DNA from: Polytrichum commune
Taxonomy: Eukaryota; Streptophyta; Polytrichopsida; Polytrichales; Polytrichaceae
Length of the DNA: 64,000 nt
Direction: 5' to 3'
NCBI GenBank assembly: GCA_950295325.1
Contig: OX485809.1
Location: 5,020,001-5,084,000, forward strand
A program made the translations under genes and the position numbers. Positions 12,807-25,375 of this stretch are shown here, one piece after another. The number at the start of each line of letters is the position of its first letter. Within the stretch, counting starts at the first letter, position 1. The notes beneath the pieces were generated by a model. It searched no databases. It had not been told where the DNA came from and worked only from the letters and a program-made list of their open reading frames with translations.

Positions 12807-13999
12807 TGGTGTAGTTAGAGTCTAACTTAATTAAGATATACTTTCAGACTCGCAAGACCAAGTAGCTAGGCGTCATGTCCCAACACATGGTCTATAATAA
12901 TGGCTAAGGTTTTCCCAACCATTGTCCCATTTTCACAACGTAGGCCAACCAATATTCATGCAACACACTATCAATCTTTGATCAGTGTTGACATGTCATG
13001 GTCGAAATCCAACTTAGCCAAATGTCAATGTCTAAGATGATCACTAGGTTTAAATTACAAGCATGTTAGGTGACACAATTATTGATTATGAGAATCGAGC
13101 ATTCTCGGCTTTGTAACCAATCAGTGATTGGAAATAGGGTAGCCTATATTACAAGTATAAGTTGAAGAGAATGTGCACTTAGAAAATTCATAGTAATTTG
13201 GTTATTGCACAAAACATTTTGAAAAAAATATGAATTTCTTCTTCTTTCTATTTCTCTGCATGGGGTTTTTTTCCCCTCTAATCATACCTTAGCCCCAAAT
13301 ATGCTAAATTGCTTAATTGGTCAGGCACAGATCAGCTACATTATTGTCAACTAGCCTAGCTTGTGATTTTGATTTCAACTTTTGCTACCTAGGACACTTG
13401 ATGCCTAATATTGTCCTTAATCCTAATAGGTCCTAGAAGGTATGCTAAGGTATCCGGTTGTTATTTGGTTATTTTTCTTAACTATATTCGGTTGCACCTA
13501 TATGTGCTTGGCATGTGGTTAGTTAAGGATCAAAGTACATAACAACACATGCTCAAAAGGGACTGGACTACGTCTTCAAATTCCCACACTCAATTGTGAC
13601 ATAGGTCCGGACCTATGTATTCAATTAAGGAATCAACAAACACGCACTTCTGAAAACCATAACTAAAATATGGGGAGGTCCAACTATCAATATAGTTTTT
13701 GTTGATGTTTCATCATAGATTTGCTAATGCCAAGTAAATTTGAAGACTTAAATATGATCAATAGAAAATGAGGAACAAGGAAAACAAATCAAATAACACC
13801 TGCATACCTTAGATTAAAAGAGGAGGGGATCCCAAATTGTTAGAGAGGGCTTACCTGCTTACCCTCTTTCCTCTATTTGTATGGCCAACTTGCTGATTGG
13901 CTTAATACACATTTTTCATGAATTTATCACAATAATTGGATTTTTGGCAAGATTTTAGAAAACCCGAACCTTTAATAATGTCACACAAAAGATATTTGT

Positions 14000-14224
14000 A
14001 CATCATTTATGAAATTTAATGTCACTTACTATGTGGAGTTACGCAATGCTATAACGTTTTGATTAAAATGTAGCTTTTTACCCAAAAGAAGTCATTTTTG
14101 TTCTATAATGTCCATAAAACCTCTTTTTTTTTTGGTTAGTAACAAATGAAATCTATAGTGCGAAGTTATAGCCTTGCATAATTTCAAATAGTAAGTGACA
14201 ATAATAACCATAAACGGCATAGTG
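14000..14224 (+). mobile_element. MITE-A, copy 1
   Basis: About 225 bp. The left end has AATGTCACTTACTATGTGGA and GCAATGCTATAAC. The right end has the inverted counterpart GTTATAGCCTTGCATAATTT and AATAGTAAGTGACA. Related copies are at 17562-17786 and 47592-47815. Confidence 0.7.
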
Positions 14225-14437
14225 ACATTACTTTCAAACTTATGTAGATCAATGACATCTTCTATTCATTTTACTCCATGGTGAGGCCAAGTTAAAGGAT
14301 TGAAGGAGGAAAGACTATGGTCACTGGGTGGTCTTTGTAGAGCTCCTTGCTTTGTTGGGCTCTTTGGTGGGTGACTGGCGATTAGTCGGTGTAATTGGGG
14401 CTCAAGGACTCCGGGGAACGAATGATGTGGGATCCGG

Positions 14438-14990
14438 TGGAAGGTTGGATATGGGGGAGTCTAGGAGTGGAATCAAGGCTTAATTTCGGAGTTTCTGTTT
14501 GTTGTTCGGTGGAGTCAATTGGGGTAGGTAGGTAGTGTGATTGATGTTGGAAGGTGCATTTGGGGAGTCTAGGGTTTGGAAGCAAGGGTTAGTTTCGCTG
14601 TTTCTGTTGGTTATTTTGGTGGAATGAATTGAGGTGATCGATGATGTTGAGAGAGTGGATTTTTGAAGTCTAGGGGGTCACGGTGTCTGTTTATTGTTGT
14701 TTGTCGGAGTCAATTGGGGTGATCGACGTCGGAAGGGTTAGGGTTTCGGGGTTCTGTTTGTTATTGGTTGGGGAATACATCGAGGGTGATCGATGTTGGA
14801 AGGGTGGATAGGGTTTGAAGCAAAGATTTCGCGGTTCATTGTGTGTGTTTTTTTGGTGAAGTAAATTGAGGCGATCGGTGTTGGAAGGGTGCATTCGGGG
14901 AGTATAGGGTTTGGAAGGGTGGTTTCGGGGTTTCTAGTTATTGTCGTTCGGTGGATAGCCAATCGAGGTGATCGATGTTGGGAGGGTTGT
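14438..14990 (+). repeat. Degenerate tandem repeats in the DRT111 leader
   Basis: Imperfect units of about 70-100 bp. Each contains a GATCGATGTTGGAAGGGT-like core followed by GGGTTT(G/C)G and a GTTTGTTATT...GGTGGAGTCAATT stretch. Cores lie near 14438 (worn), 14544, 14641, 14725, 14793, 14878 and 14975. The last core is the start-codon region of the gene itself, so the leader repeats the sequence around the initiator ATG. Confidence 0.75.
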
Positions 14991-16759
14991 ATGGGGACCT
15001 GCCGCCCCCCTCAGCAGCAGGGGAGGATGAAAGCGCGGCAGCATGGTCGAACAACAAGCTAGCACCCGCGGCCGTGAGGAAACCAAGCTTATTTGCTCCG
15101 CCATCCTCTGTTCTACGCAACCAGAATGCGGCAACGAAGGCAAAGGTTACTCCCGTTTCACGACCGGGAGGATTGCTGGCGTCCTCGCGATGGGCAACAG
15201 ACGGGATCGGAAACCCTAATGTGTCCGCCACACCGGAGAGGCTTCCCTCACCCCCGCAGCCCGCACCGGTGGCCGTGAGCAGCCGGGTGCTGGAAGAGTA
15301 CGATCCAGCAAGGCCAAATGATTACGACGAGTATTGCAGGGACAGGAGGCGGAGGAAAATGGAGGAGGAGATGCGCGGCGAGGTGGAGAGGCGAAGGCAG
15401 GAGGAAGAAGAACGCGAGCGGGAGCTTCAGAGACAAAGGGAACTGGAGAGAGAGAGAGAGGCAGAGAGAGAGAAGGAGCAGGGGCCGGAGCAGCGTGCTG
15501 CGTTGCATATCAGTGGGGAGGAAGCTTGGAAGAGGAGAGCAATGCTGTCTGCAGCGAGGAGTAATAATGCAGACAGTAGTAGTAGTCCCAGTCCTGCGAG
15601 AACGAGGTCTCCGTCGCCTCCGAGAACAGGGGAAGGGTTTAGTATTGGTAAACAGAGCCCCATGACTGCTGCGCAGAGGATGATGGCCAGGATGGGGTGG
15701 AAAGAAGGGCAGGGTTTAGGTAAACAGGAGCAAGGGATTACTGTGCCTTTGATGGCGAGGAAAACGGATAAACGAGCTGGCGTGATTGTGAATGCTGCTC
15801 AGGCTGCCGTTGCTGTTGTGGAGAAGAAACCTCCTCCTGCTCCTGTCAAAGGTGTCTCAATTTCTGGACCGCCGACTCGCGTTGTCTTGCTACGGAATAT
15901 GGTATGTGAGCTTTGGAGTTCCTGCTATTTGTTTTTGGACACAGCTAGGGTTAACATATACATAAGAAACCCAACTAAGAAAGCCTTGGGTTAAACTTGA
16001 ACAACATTTTGGCAAGGCAAGGATGCAAACTGGATGCAAGGGTGTCTGGTAGTTACTGGTAGCCATACAAGAGCGATGAAGGCATAATGAGCACTTCTAT
16101 TGAGCTGATTTTTTGCAAGAATGAACTGAATCATCTCTAAAATCTTGTCAAATAGATCAGCCTTTTGAAGCTGACAACAGGAGAGAAATCAATTCCAACT
16201 GGTTGTTTGAGATGGTCTCCCTGCTATTATTGCAACTATCAGCTGGCCATATTATATTTTTTTGTTGAGTTTGTATATACAAGTACACATTGAATGAGCA
16301 ATGGGAGTCAAAGATGTAAATGATTATATTCCAGAAAGTTCACAATATTTATGCAACTCTACGAAACTTATCTGCACATGGTTTACCTTTCTGATTTGTC
16401 TTGCCCCTGCATTCAGGAACTAAGTTTTGTAATGGACACATGATGATTGCTTACAGGTAGGGCCTGGGGAAGTGGACTTAGAACTCGAGGATGAGATTTG
16501 TTCAGAATGCACCAAGTATGGCACAGTAGCACGGGTGGTCATCTTTGAGATCACTGAGGCAGATTTTCCTGTCACGGAGGCAGTTCGAATCTTCGTCCAG
16601 TTTCAACGCTCCGAGGAAGCCACAAAAGCATTAGTAGACCTGGACGGCCGTTTCTTTGGTGGTCGTGTTGTCCGAGCCAGCTTTTATGATGAGGACAGAT
16701 TTACCAAAAATGAACTGGCTCCTTCTCCCGGGGAGGTACCTGCTGCACTTCCTACATAG
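14975..16759 (+). CDS. DRT111: DRT111/SFPS splicing factor (SPF45/RBM17 family)
   Basis: Two exons, 14975-15901 and 16457-16759, give 409 aa. The N-terminus MLGGLYGDLPPPSAAG is the family signature, so the ATG at 14975 is chosen over upstream ATGs in the leader repeats. Next come a Pro/Ser-rich stretch, a Glu/Arg-rich probable helix (about residues 120-175), a Ser-rich linker, a G-patch from about residue 230 (AQRMMARMGWKEGQGLG) and a C-terminal RRM/UHM-type domain across the intron (VVLLRNMVGPGEVD, then VRIFVQFQRSEEATKAL and FFGGRVVRASFYDEDRF). Known role: nuclear spliceosome-associated factor for 3' splice-site choice; in Arabidopsis it acts in phytochrome and ABA signalling. Length is close to the Arabidopsis protein (387 aa). 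If the intron is retained, the frame stays open to 15994 and gives a protein lacking the RRM. Confidence 0.95.
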
Positions 16760-17561
16760 TCCAGGGACCTACCTTCCCTTTGATCATTCAATTTTGCCTG
16801 AAGCAGACACTCCCTTTCTAAAACTGGCTGATGGAGTGTTGGTACTTCACACTTTCACACTTCCTTTCACATGTTTTGTGAATCCATGTACTTTTAATCA
16901 GAATATGCCCATAAGAATGAGAAACCTGCAGTGAGGGACGGGTATAATCAATGTAGTAGTAGAGTTGCAGATTCGAGACAGCTTGGAACATGGGAGGCGG
17001 ATGATTTAAGCCAAACCTTCACTGCGGTTGTATTTCATCAGATGTATGGTTCACATGTGAGGATAATGTAAGCCTACTCTTTCAGGTTGTGATGATTATT
17101 AAGTTATCAACTGGCAATGTCCTCTGAGGGTAGTCTTATTCAGTTTTTCCCTCTGTAAGTCTAATATGTCATTCAGGTGGATTGTGGCATGAGCTTGGTG
17201 GGTACCAGTTTTGAACAGCAGCTAAGATTCATATGGCAGTTTTGGAACATCAATGTGTATACCTGTCAAGGAAGGTATTTGATTTTTTTGTCATGTTGAG
17301 ATCACCTGATCTGGAGTTACAAAGCCATGATGTTCCCCAACAACTTATTTAGAAAGAGATCTTGAAAGTCAAGCAATCGAAGTTTCTGGTTTTATTCTTT
17401 TGGTGGCACCTGAACCTATGTTTTCACTTTCATTTACCAGTATATTGCTGCATGTGGCACATGGCACCCTAGTCTGTATATCAGGAGAGTTGTGTCATTT
17501 TGATGTTTGCATTTCTAGATAGATGTCTATATTTTGGTGTACTTAGAATGACCTTAAATAA

Positions 17562-17786
17562 CTACACTAGATATGATATTTAGTGTCACTCACTATTTGG
17601 ATTTTTGCAATGCTATATCTTTTCGCTGTTGATGTAATCTTTTACCAAGTGAAGTTTTACCATTGTTCTATAATGTCCAAACAACCAATTTGACATTTGT
17701 TGGTAAAATATGAGATATACAGTAAATAGATATAGCATGGTATGATTCCAAATAGTAAGTGACTCTGAATATCATATTCAGTGTAG
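17562..17786 (+). mobile_element. MITE-A, copy 2
   Basis: About 225 bp. The left end CTACACTAGATATGATATTT continues into AGTGTCACTCACTATTTGGA. The right end is the inverted form, CCAAATAGTAAGTGACTCTG through ATTCAGTGTAG. The middle shares TTCTATAATGTCC with copy 1. Confidence 0.75.
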
Positions 17787-18743
17787 CATCATTCTGCTGG
17801 GCCTTGGATAAATCGATCCTTGGTATGTAATTTGATGCGGAAAAAGGAGTTACAGACATGCCAAGTTATTTCAATTTCTTGTATGGTGGTGAACTTTGAT
17901 CCTTGAAAGGACATCCATCATTTGAAGGCCTTTCTGATGGTATGCTGAACATGCGGTTTGGGGTAGCTTGATGAAATGCCAAGGCACAAGCACCCAATTC
18001 TGACACCTGTGTTTTGTTCCAAAGTCGAGATGTGTAATTCAATATGAACACGGATTTTATTATTTTTAAGAACTAAAAACTCAGCTCATTGGTTAAAAGA
18101 GATCAAATGTCAATGATCAACACTATCCACTGGGGGGTTATACAACCATTTTGAGTTGCAAATGACTCTTGATTTTCACTGATCATATGTAAATTGCATG
18201 GTATCAAAAATTGATGAACTTGAGTGTGTTAGCCTCCTCATGGATTTGCTAATTCCTTAAAATGTTTTGTGAAATGTTCTCTTCATGTTTAGGCTCCCAA
18301 AGTGTCCATTATTGGCGTTTCTACCTCACACCTAGTTAAGATGCTTATGTGTCTATCATGTTGAGGCTCAGAATTGAGGGAAATTAAGGTTGAGGCAATT
18401 ATAACCAACAAAATTAGAGAATTGGCATCTGTTCAGGAGGAGTAATAGCATGGAATCATTTTCTTGCAAAGAGAAACAAATTCTAAGGAGAATGTAATCA
18501 ATAGTTTATTTTATTTTTTAATAATATGGAAATTGCTGCAAATTTCAAAGCAGGAAAGTTAGGGTGATACATAGTTGATCTATAGGATAATCCATAACTG
18601 CTCATTTAAATGCTAATGCTTGGTTATGGTAGTTGCCAAAACTTGTACGACGGTAATTAATCACAAACCTCCATCATATAAACCTTAAGTACATTTGCCT
18701 AAAAAATATAGATCTCATCCATGTCAACATTACATGATCCTAG

Positions 18744-18970
18744 CTATGATCGGGGAGAACCGGCAGTTAGTTACAGATAAGCCGGTTGAGTTTGAGAAAT
18801 AATTGGTTGAAGTTCAAGACTGCAAGAAAATTACCAATCAATTCAAGGGAATCTATAGAATATACCCCAATTTTAATAAAGGAAAACTGGAGGATGTCAA
18901 CATGCAACCGGTTGGACTTGCAAACACTAGGATCTCAACCGGTTATGCCCAAAAATCTCCCCGATCATTG
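18744..18970 (+). mobile_element. MITE-B (hAT-like), copy 1, with 8-bp target duplication
   Basis: Begins CTATGATCGGGGAGA and ends TCTCCCCGATCATTG (15-bp inverted ends, one mismatch). It is flanked on both sides by GATCCTAG (18736-18743 and 18971-18978). An 8-bp duplication is typical of hAT transposons. The interior carries AACCGG(T/C) motifs and matches 29139-29364 along its length. Confidence 0.85.
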
Positions 18971-20949
18971 GATCCTAGTGAGTGGTTAAATAGACATGGT
19001 CAACTATGGATGCCTCGACTTTAGGGGAGTTCCTTGTCAAATTTGAAAATAGCCTTTTGAGTTAGATTGTAGAAAATTGAAAATGTTGTGTTTTTCATTG
19101 TTACATGGTTCACCTTCAGACATTGGTGAAACCCATTATAATGCACTAAAATTGCATCTCTTACAAGTTGCATGCAAGGTAGATGAGACTAATTAGATTA
19201 CCTTCCGTAATTAGACATTTATGTTTGGCTCCTAATTGGCAGTATAGATGCTCTAATTTGATAGGTGTATAATACATGATGATTTAGCCGCCACCTTGAT
19301 GATATTTGGGCTAGCCACCTTCGCAAAAATCAAACTACACCCACCATCCTCCATAATTAGGAGATCTAACCACCGAGTATAAATGTGTTATTTAGCTTGT
19401 ATTTTGGGTATTCTATAGCCAATTTGGCAACATTTTATCCTACCCGTGACCACTTTAGAGACATGACACGCCACAACTAATATTGGCATTAAACTTGGCT
19501 TTCAATGACAAATGACCCATGTAAATTCTACTAATGATATTATCCACTTACGCAACATTGAACAATAAAAAATATAACACCAGATTGGGAAGTAGAGAAT
19601 CTTTGATTTTAGAGCCTAGACTAACACCTTCCTTAACTCCGATATCAACGATTTCAAATTCTTTGGGTCTAACTCGCAATTGCTAACATGCTCAAGCTTC
19701 TAATGCTCAAATCCATCAACTGCATGATTCCACAAAGCTTGAGGTTTGCACCTTAGCCTCATATGCCTTAACCAAAAATGTTCTAAAGCATTCTAATCAA
19801 ACTATGTATTGTTCTAATTATTGATTCTAAGGCCATGGATGTTTGAAAGTTGGGTAACTTATGTGTTATGGGTGGGTGGGTGGGTAACAATGTTGCATGT
19901 TGAAAGAGTATTCCTCATAATAGGAGATTTGTTGTTGCTTTTTGAGGCACAACAATCCATGAAAAAGATGCCATGGAAAAAGTGACCTTTATTGCATGTC
20001 ACATGGTTTTTGCCTCATACGATGACAATCCCAAGGAACACTAGTAGGAAAGGTGCCCACCGTGTGTGGCAGAGTTCGGGAAGTTTTTGAAGCCTTAGTG
20101 GCTAATTGCCAGTAGTTGCTACGAAGGGTCGGATTTTTTCCAATTTACATCGGCAAGAGCCGGTCTTTTGTAAAATCAATCGGCCAATTGCCTATATTTT
20201 CATATTTTCATTGGCCAATATCCGATTAAATGGAATTCATATTGGCACTAATTTTTTTTTAAATGTATGAAAATTTATTAGAAATCATTTCTTAGTACAA
20301 AATCTTGAATAAGTGAAAAGAAAGGCATGTTCAAAACTTTAAATTTGAAGAGTTAATATCCTTGGCAGGAATTGAACCTAGCAATGCCTTCACCGCTTGA
20401 AGGCCAAGGGTCCCCCAATTCTTCATAAAAGCAATTGGATTTGGTCATGGAAAGGCTGCATAATTCAAAAAGTTTAAGGTTTAGGGTACTTTCTCAAGTG
20501 CATCATCAGATGCCCCAGACAAATAGCGCTCTGGATGCTTCCGGCTAAAATCCAGTAACTCACAAGAAGAATCGGCTACATTTCCGGACATTTTCTGGTC
20601 CATCGGCTAATTGCCAGAGGATTGAAATTACTGTCAGATTGCCATCCGATGGTTGGAAATTTGGACCGGCCATGAGGGAAAATCCATCGGCTGATAATGA
20701 ACTAGCCGTCGGTTTTCCCCGAACATAGGTGTGTGGACGTTGTGCACGTGCAACAATCAAGGTACTGCACAAAAATGGCAGCCCTTGCCGAATTGCTCGT
20801 AATTAAGCCATAAACTTGCACAAAATGAGGACTTCAACAAGAAGTATGAACGGCAATCAGAAGTTGGGGATTACAATTATGTGATGTGTAACATTACTGT
20901 AATTATGATTGGAAATCTCAACAAGGAGGTACATTGACTACATAGCAGT

Positions 20950-21885
20950 CATTGTGACAACATATTGACTGTCACACTTCACCACATCATTGTTGTCAAC
21001 TCATCACTTGGTGGACGAGACTACAGTGCGGCAAATGATTAAGTTACACTATATCAGGAGGGATGCTTGATTGGACTATTGCAAATATTTATAAAAAAAA
21101 AAACGATGTCACACTTGAATGCATCATTGTTCTAAACCCATCACGAAGTGGGCGAGACTGCAGTGCGGCAAATGATTAGGTTACATCAAATGAGGAGGGA
21201 TGGTTGAATGGACTATTGCAAAGAAATATGAAAAACGAAGTCACACTTTAGCGCATCATTTTTGCATTCCCATCTGTTCGTGCAAGAGACTGCAGTGCAG
21301 CAATAATCCAAGTTGTGCGGCAAATGATTAGGTTACAGTCAATCAGAAACAATGGTTGATTGGACATTTGCAACGAAATATGAAAAAGGAAGTCACACTC
21401 TCGCACATCATTGTTGCATTTTGAAGAGTTTGTGGGAGAGACTACAGTGCGGCAATAATCCAATCTGTGCGGCAAACGATTGGGTTACGCTCAATCAGAA
21501 ACGGTGGTTGATTGGACATTTGCAAAGAATTATGAAAATTTGTGTCACTCACCTTGATTGTAACCACCGTGTTTGAAAGGAAGCACTCCAGATGTTGATC
21601 CTACCCGTACTCCCTTCACTACATCATTGTTGCAATCGCAGTGTTGAACTCCATTGCGGCAATAATCCAAGCTCTGTAGCAAATGATTGGATTACACTCA
21701 ATCACAAACGATGGTTGATTGGACATTTGCAAAGAATTATGAAAAGTTGTGTCACTCACCTTGATTGTAACCAGCATACATGTTTGAAAGGAAGTGCTCT
21801 AGATGTTGATCATGTTCGTAATCCCTTCATTGCATCATTGTTGCAATCGTAGTGTTGCACTCCATTGCAGCAAAAATTCGGAGTG
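20950..21885 (+). repeat. Tandem array of about 120-190 bp units
   Basis: Five to six units. Each has GACTACAGTGCGGCAA or a variant, AATGATT(A/G)GGTTACA, ATGGTTGATTGGAC, (C)ATTTGCAA(A/C)GAA and TGTCAC in that order. Later units are longer, adding TCACCTTGATTGTAACCA and TTTGAAAGGAAG. The array reads like a local satellite grown by unequal exchange. Confidence 0.75.
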
Positions 21886-22307
21886 TGCAGGTTACAATGA
21901 ATGAGCAACCATGACTGAATGAAGGTCTTTAATATAGGAATTCAAAACGCAGTCCCCAAGGGTGATTAGGTTACCTTGGTGGGTGGATGCCGGCCATGGT
22001 CCCCATGGTCCACATGGCAATGGGACACCATGATGGAAGCTGATGAGATGTGCTTGTAGCAAGGAAATGGGCATGCGATTCGATGCATGATGTGGCCCAT
22101 TGGTGAGGAAGTGGCCTCGGTGGGTGAGTGAGCGGCTCACCCGGACATCGTGGCGGTCCACCATGGCACTCCGGCCCGGGCCGGCACATGCTCAACTGCG
22201 GGCAGGGGCGGGTCATGGCCCCCGAGGCCACGATGCCCTGCACACCCTCTGACGGGCCTCGATATCCGATCCGCAGTAAACTCAATGGGTTTGGTAATGT
22301 AAGGAGG

Positions 22308-22419
22308 AAAGGTGGGTCTACATGACACGCCAATCTAACTTGAAGTATCCATAATGACATCAGTTGGTTCATTTCGGACACTTTCATGTTAGATTCACGT
22401 GCTATGTAGACCCACCTTT
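22308..22419. mobile_element. Small foldback MITE (MITE-E)
   Basis: AAAGGTGGGTCTACATGACA at the left pairs with GCTATGTAGACCCACCTTT at the right. Arms are about 30 bp with a few mismatches and extend to ATCTAAC / GTTAGAT. Single copy seen. Confidence 0.6.
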
Positions 22420-23031
22420 CTTAGTTGTGGAATAGGTGATTCCAACTCTGTGCTAAAATGATCAATTTACTAAAGTTATGCAAGGTATGTGGTTGTGCAA
22501 ATAGTTTTGGCCATTCAATCACATTGCGATTTTCTCACCTTGAGATTGTCACTTCATGTTTCAGAGTTGAGTGACAAAAGATATATGAAGATTGTTTTGT
22601 TCTTTTAGTGATCACATAAGCATTCCACTTGTGGTCACCATTGAACCAAGAATGGTGTATCTATTTTGAGGAGACAATCTAATTTCACCTTAACACATGT
22701 CTTTTTAGTGTTCATATTCAAATTACAAGCCAAATCATGTACCACTCTAATATAGGTGCTAAGATGTGCACACTACATTGATAATTATAGGAAAAACATA
22801 TCTAGGCCACTCACCCACCCAAATCCCAATTACACACTATGCCCAAGCAATGATAGGGACACATGGTCATACTTCCTATTCATATGCACAAACCAACAAA
22901 TTAAAGGGCTAAGTATAGCCAAACATGACAATGTTGTTCATCTTATTAAGCAAACACTACAAGCCAACAAATTCATCCTGATACTTCACTCTAGTAAATG
23001 CCATGATTCCGCAATACCATTGTAGTTGCTA

Positions 23032-23191
23032 ATAGCATGCTTGCACTGATTGGTGTGGGCGACCAACAAACGGCTCCTACCAGCATGGGCCACTTTTAGC
23101 TCCAATTTGGCTAGTGATGGCCACTAGATGTAATTGGTACTCGTAGGTACCACTCAGTGGTGGCCCACACCAGTAATTGCAAGCATGCTAT
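23032..23191. mobile_element. MITE-C, copy 1
   Basis: Inverted ends ATAGCATGCTTGCA and TGCAAGCATGCTAT, then GGTGTGGGC / GCCCACACC. The interior ATGGGCCACTTTTAGCTCCA is shared with 28121-28263. Confidence 0.7.
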
Positions 23192-23682
23192 AAGTTGAAC
23201 ATGCAATAACACATGTTGCCAATGCATGGCCCAACTGAGACCCAACCATTATAGGAGCCCCAAATCAAAGCCAACTACCAATATTCCCATCCCCATCCAA
23301 CACAATACAATATTAAGAAATAGTGACCACATAAGACCCACTATAAACCTTCCTTGAGTGATGCCTTAAAGTTGACCTTTGCAAGAACGAAGTGAAGTGC
23401 AAAATCATGGCAATTTGAGTGCAAGTCCAATGAGCACCGTAATGCATAAGCTTAGATGTTCACATGGAGATGTGAGAAGGTCCGTGATTCGCATGTTGCT
23501 TCAAGTGAGTTCCGAAACTTTGACTACACTTGGTAAGGATATAAACAAAGATACACAAGAAACAATACAAGGACTAAGAGCTCGTTTAAAAGACATGCAA
23601 TTACTATTGCTAAACACAATAAGAAAGGGGGGACAACACAATGACAACTTTTATTGTGCAACCGCAATGCATTTTTCAATTA

Positions 23683-24174
23683 CAGTCTACCCTCTATAAA
23701 TGTTAACCCTCGGGAGTGGATCAAAGTTAACATTTATAGAGGTGTTAACAGTTAACAATTATAAAATTATTGTTTTGTGCAATATACAAATCTTAACATT
23801 TATAAATATAAGCAATTGTGAAGAGTCCTTGTGAGAGAATACCATTCATAAAATTGCAAACCCAATCAAAACTTTATTCAATATCAAGTTTACAAATCAC
23901 GGGTGAAGTATGAATCAATGGTTCTTTGGTGAGATTCATCTACATGCACAACTTGCAAATATTTCTCAATCTGCACCAACAAGCCCACATACTTGGACAC
24001 ATCACATGAACGTGATTTCATGTACATTCTAATGGTACCAAAACTAGATTGCATATTTATCATCCATATTATGGTTGTATTTCATTCGTTAACATTTATA
24101 GAGTCAAATTTACAAAGAAGGGAGTATCATTTTGTTAACAATTAACACGTTTAACATTTAGAGAGGGTGGATTG
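23683..24174. mobile_element. Emigrant/pogo-like MITE (MITE-D)
   Basis: 492 bp, left end CAGTCTACCCTCTATAAATG and right end the inverted form CATTTAGAGAGGGTGGATTG, flanked on both sides by TA. A CAGT..(A)CCTCTATAAAT end with a TA duplication matches the plant Emigrant/pogo (Tc1-mariner) type. Internal inverted GTTAACATTTATAGAG segments repeat near both ends. It has no transposase and so is non-autonomous. Confidence 0.75.
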
Positions 24175-25298
24175 TATCCGAGTTTTGATGCCACGATTGT
24201 CCAAGAAAAACCCACATGACCTAGCAGGTCCCTACCCTAATTCTCCTACCCTCATCCCTCACCTCTCATTTGGTAGTTGCTATTAATTTCCCAATATTTA
24301 TGGTCCCCCACACTAATTTTAATAATGAATTGAAATGCAACAAAGGCCCACATATTCTCACCAAATGTTGCTTTCGGTCCCAAAACCTGGAGGCTGGCAC
24401 CAGATGGCAGGGCCCCTCCAAGTTGCACTTATAAATTTGGAAGAAGGGACAAAAAAACACTTTGCATAAAAGCCACCCACTAAATTCTGGATTTTGCTCT
24501 TCTTTTGATTTCTAGAAAGTGTCCTTAATAATAATACTGCTAGCTTCTTGGCCCTCGCGCCTCTAATAAATATCCATCTCTAAATTGGAGAGAGCCTTTC
24601 AGCCCTACAATTGACGGTCACGATTGTCGTCGGTTTCATCCGATGGCCTAGAGTGAGCCACGTACTTGATGCCTGATGGAGGGAACGCTCCAGCTAAGAT
24701 GCCATCACTGAGCCCTTGGATGCACCCGATCGGACGGCCCTTGTCTACGATCCTACCTGGCAGTCGCTCTAAAGCGGATCAGATCCATGCTGTATATAGC
24801 TGAACCTATGTGCAATTTATAGTCTCACCTGGCCAGAGTCCGGGGAGATTTTTGGGCCTAGTCAGGGCCACTTCTCATCCAAAGGCCGTACCATGGGTGT
24901 TGGGAAAGCCGTTTTATGTAGTCACGGGCCCTCAAGCATAGTGTGAAGTGAGAATGGACCATGTTGCGGGACCATTGTATATTTTGTTGGTGGGAAAAGA
25001 GGGGAGGATTTGGTTTACTAGAATATGTCTCAAACTCTATCAATTGATTTCATGTAGACTTCTCATCCATGAAGTCTTCTTTGGACCTTTAGACTTTCAC
25101 CTTCGTGTGTGAGTGAACTTGGACGGTCTCCGAACTTTCGACCAATGAGAGCTCTTAGATTGCAATGGTCATGGGCCTTCAATCTTGTGGCCCTCAGTCA
25201 AAATCCTAGCGTTTCCACGTGCAACTGGTCAAGTGTTGTGATCCTTCGATTTCTCTTTATTAATTTGAAGTATGTTTTGTAGATTTCTCTAAGATGAT

Positions 25299-25375
25299 CG
25301 ATAATTGTCTTGAAGTGCAACCGGTTATTTCTCAAACTCAATTGGTTCATCTGCAACTAGCGGTCGGTTCTCCCC
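25299..25375 (-). mobile_element. MITE-B fragment (reverse orientation)
   Basis: The reverse complement reads GGGGAGAACCG, GTTGCAGATGAACC, GAGTTTGAGAAATAACCGGT and TTCAAGAC, matching the left half of MITE-B. The right half is absent. Confidence 0.65.

Larger units (their letters stand above)
12010..14340. other. Intergenic region, AT-rich, MITE-bearing
   Basis: No gene is supported. It contains the ALG1 3' flank, one MITE-F copy (12594-12806), one MITE-A copy (14000-14224) and possibly a worn R3 relative near 13455-13700 (GTGGTTAGTT region). The rest is AT-rich without structure I can name. Confidence 0.6.

Noticed and set aside
14382-15143. Minus-strand frames opposite the DRT111 leader and first exon
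   Set aside because: They repeat a PTSITPIDS-like pattern because of the tandem leader repeats and overlap a strongly supported gene on the other strand.
20950-21885. CRISPR-like array
   Set aside because: The units are long, degenerate and continuous without unique spacers, and the genome is a plant.
23379-23699. 106-codon open frame on the plus strand (VSSETLTTLGKDINKDTQ and following)
   Set aside because: The middle looks faintly protein-like, but I recognise no family. Its end runs into the Emigrant-like MITE at 23683, and no exons can be joined to it.
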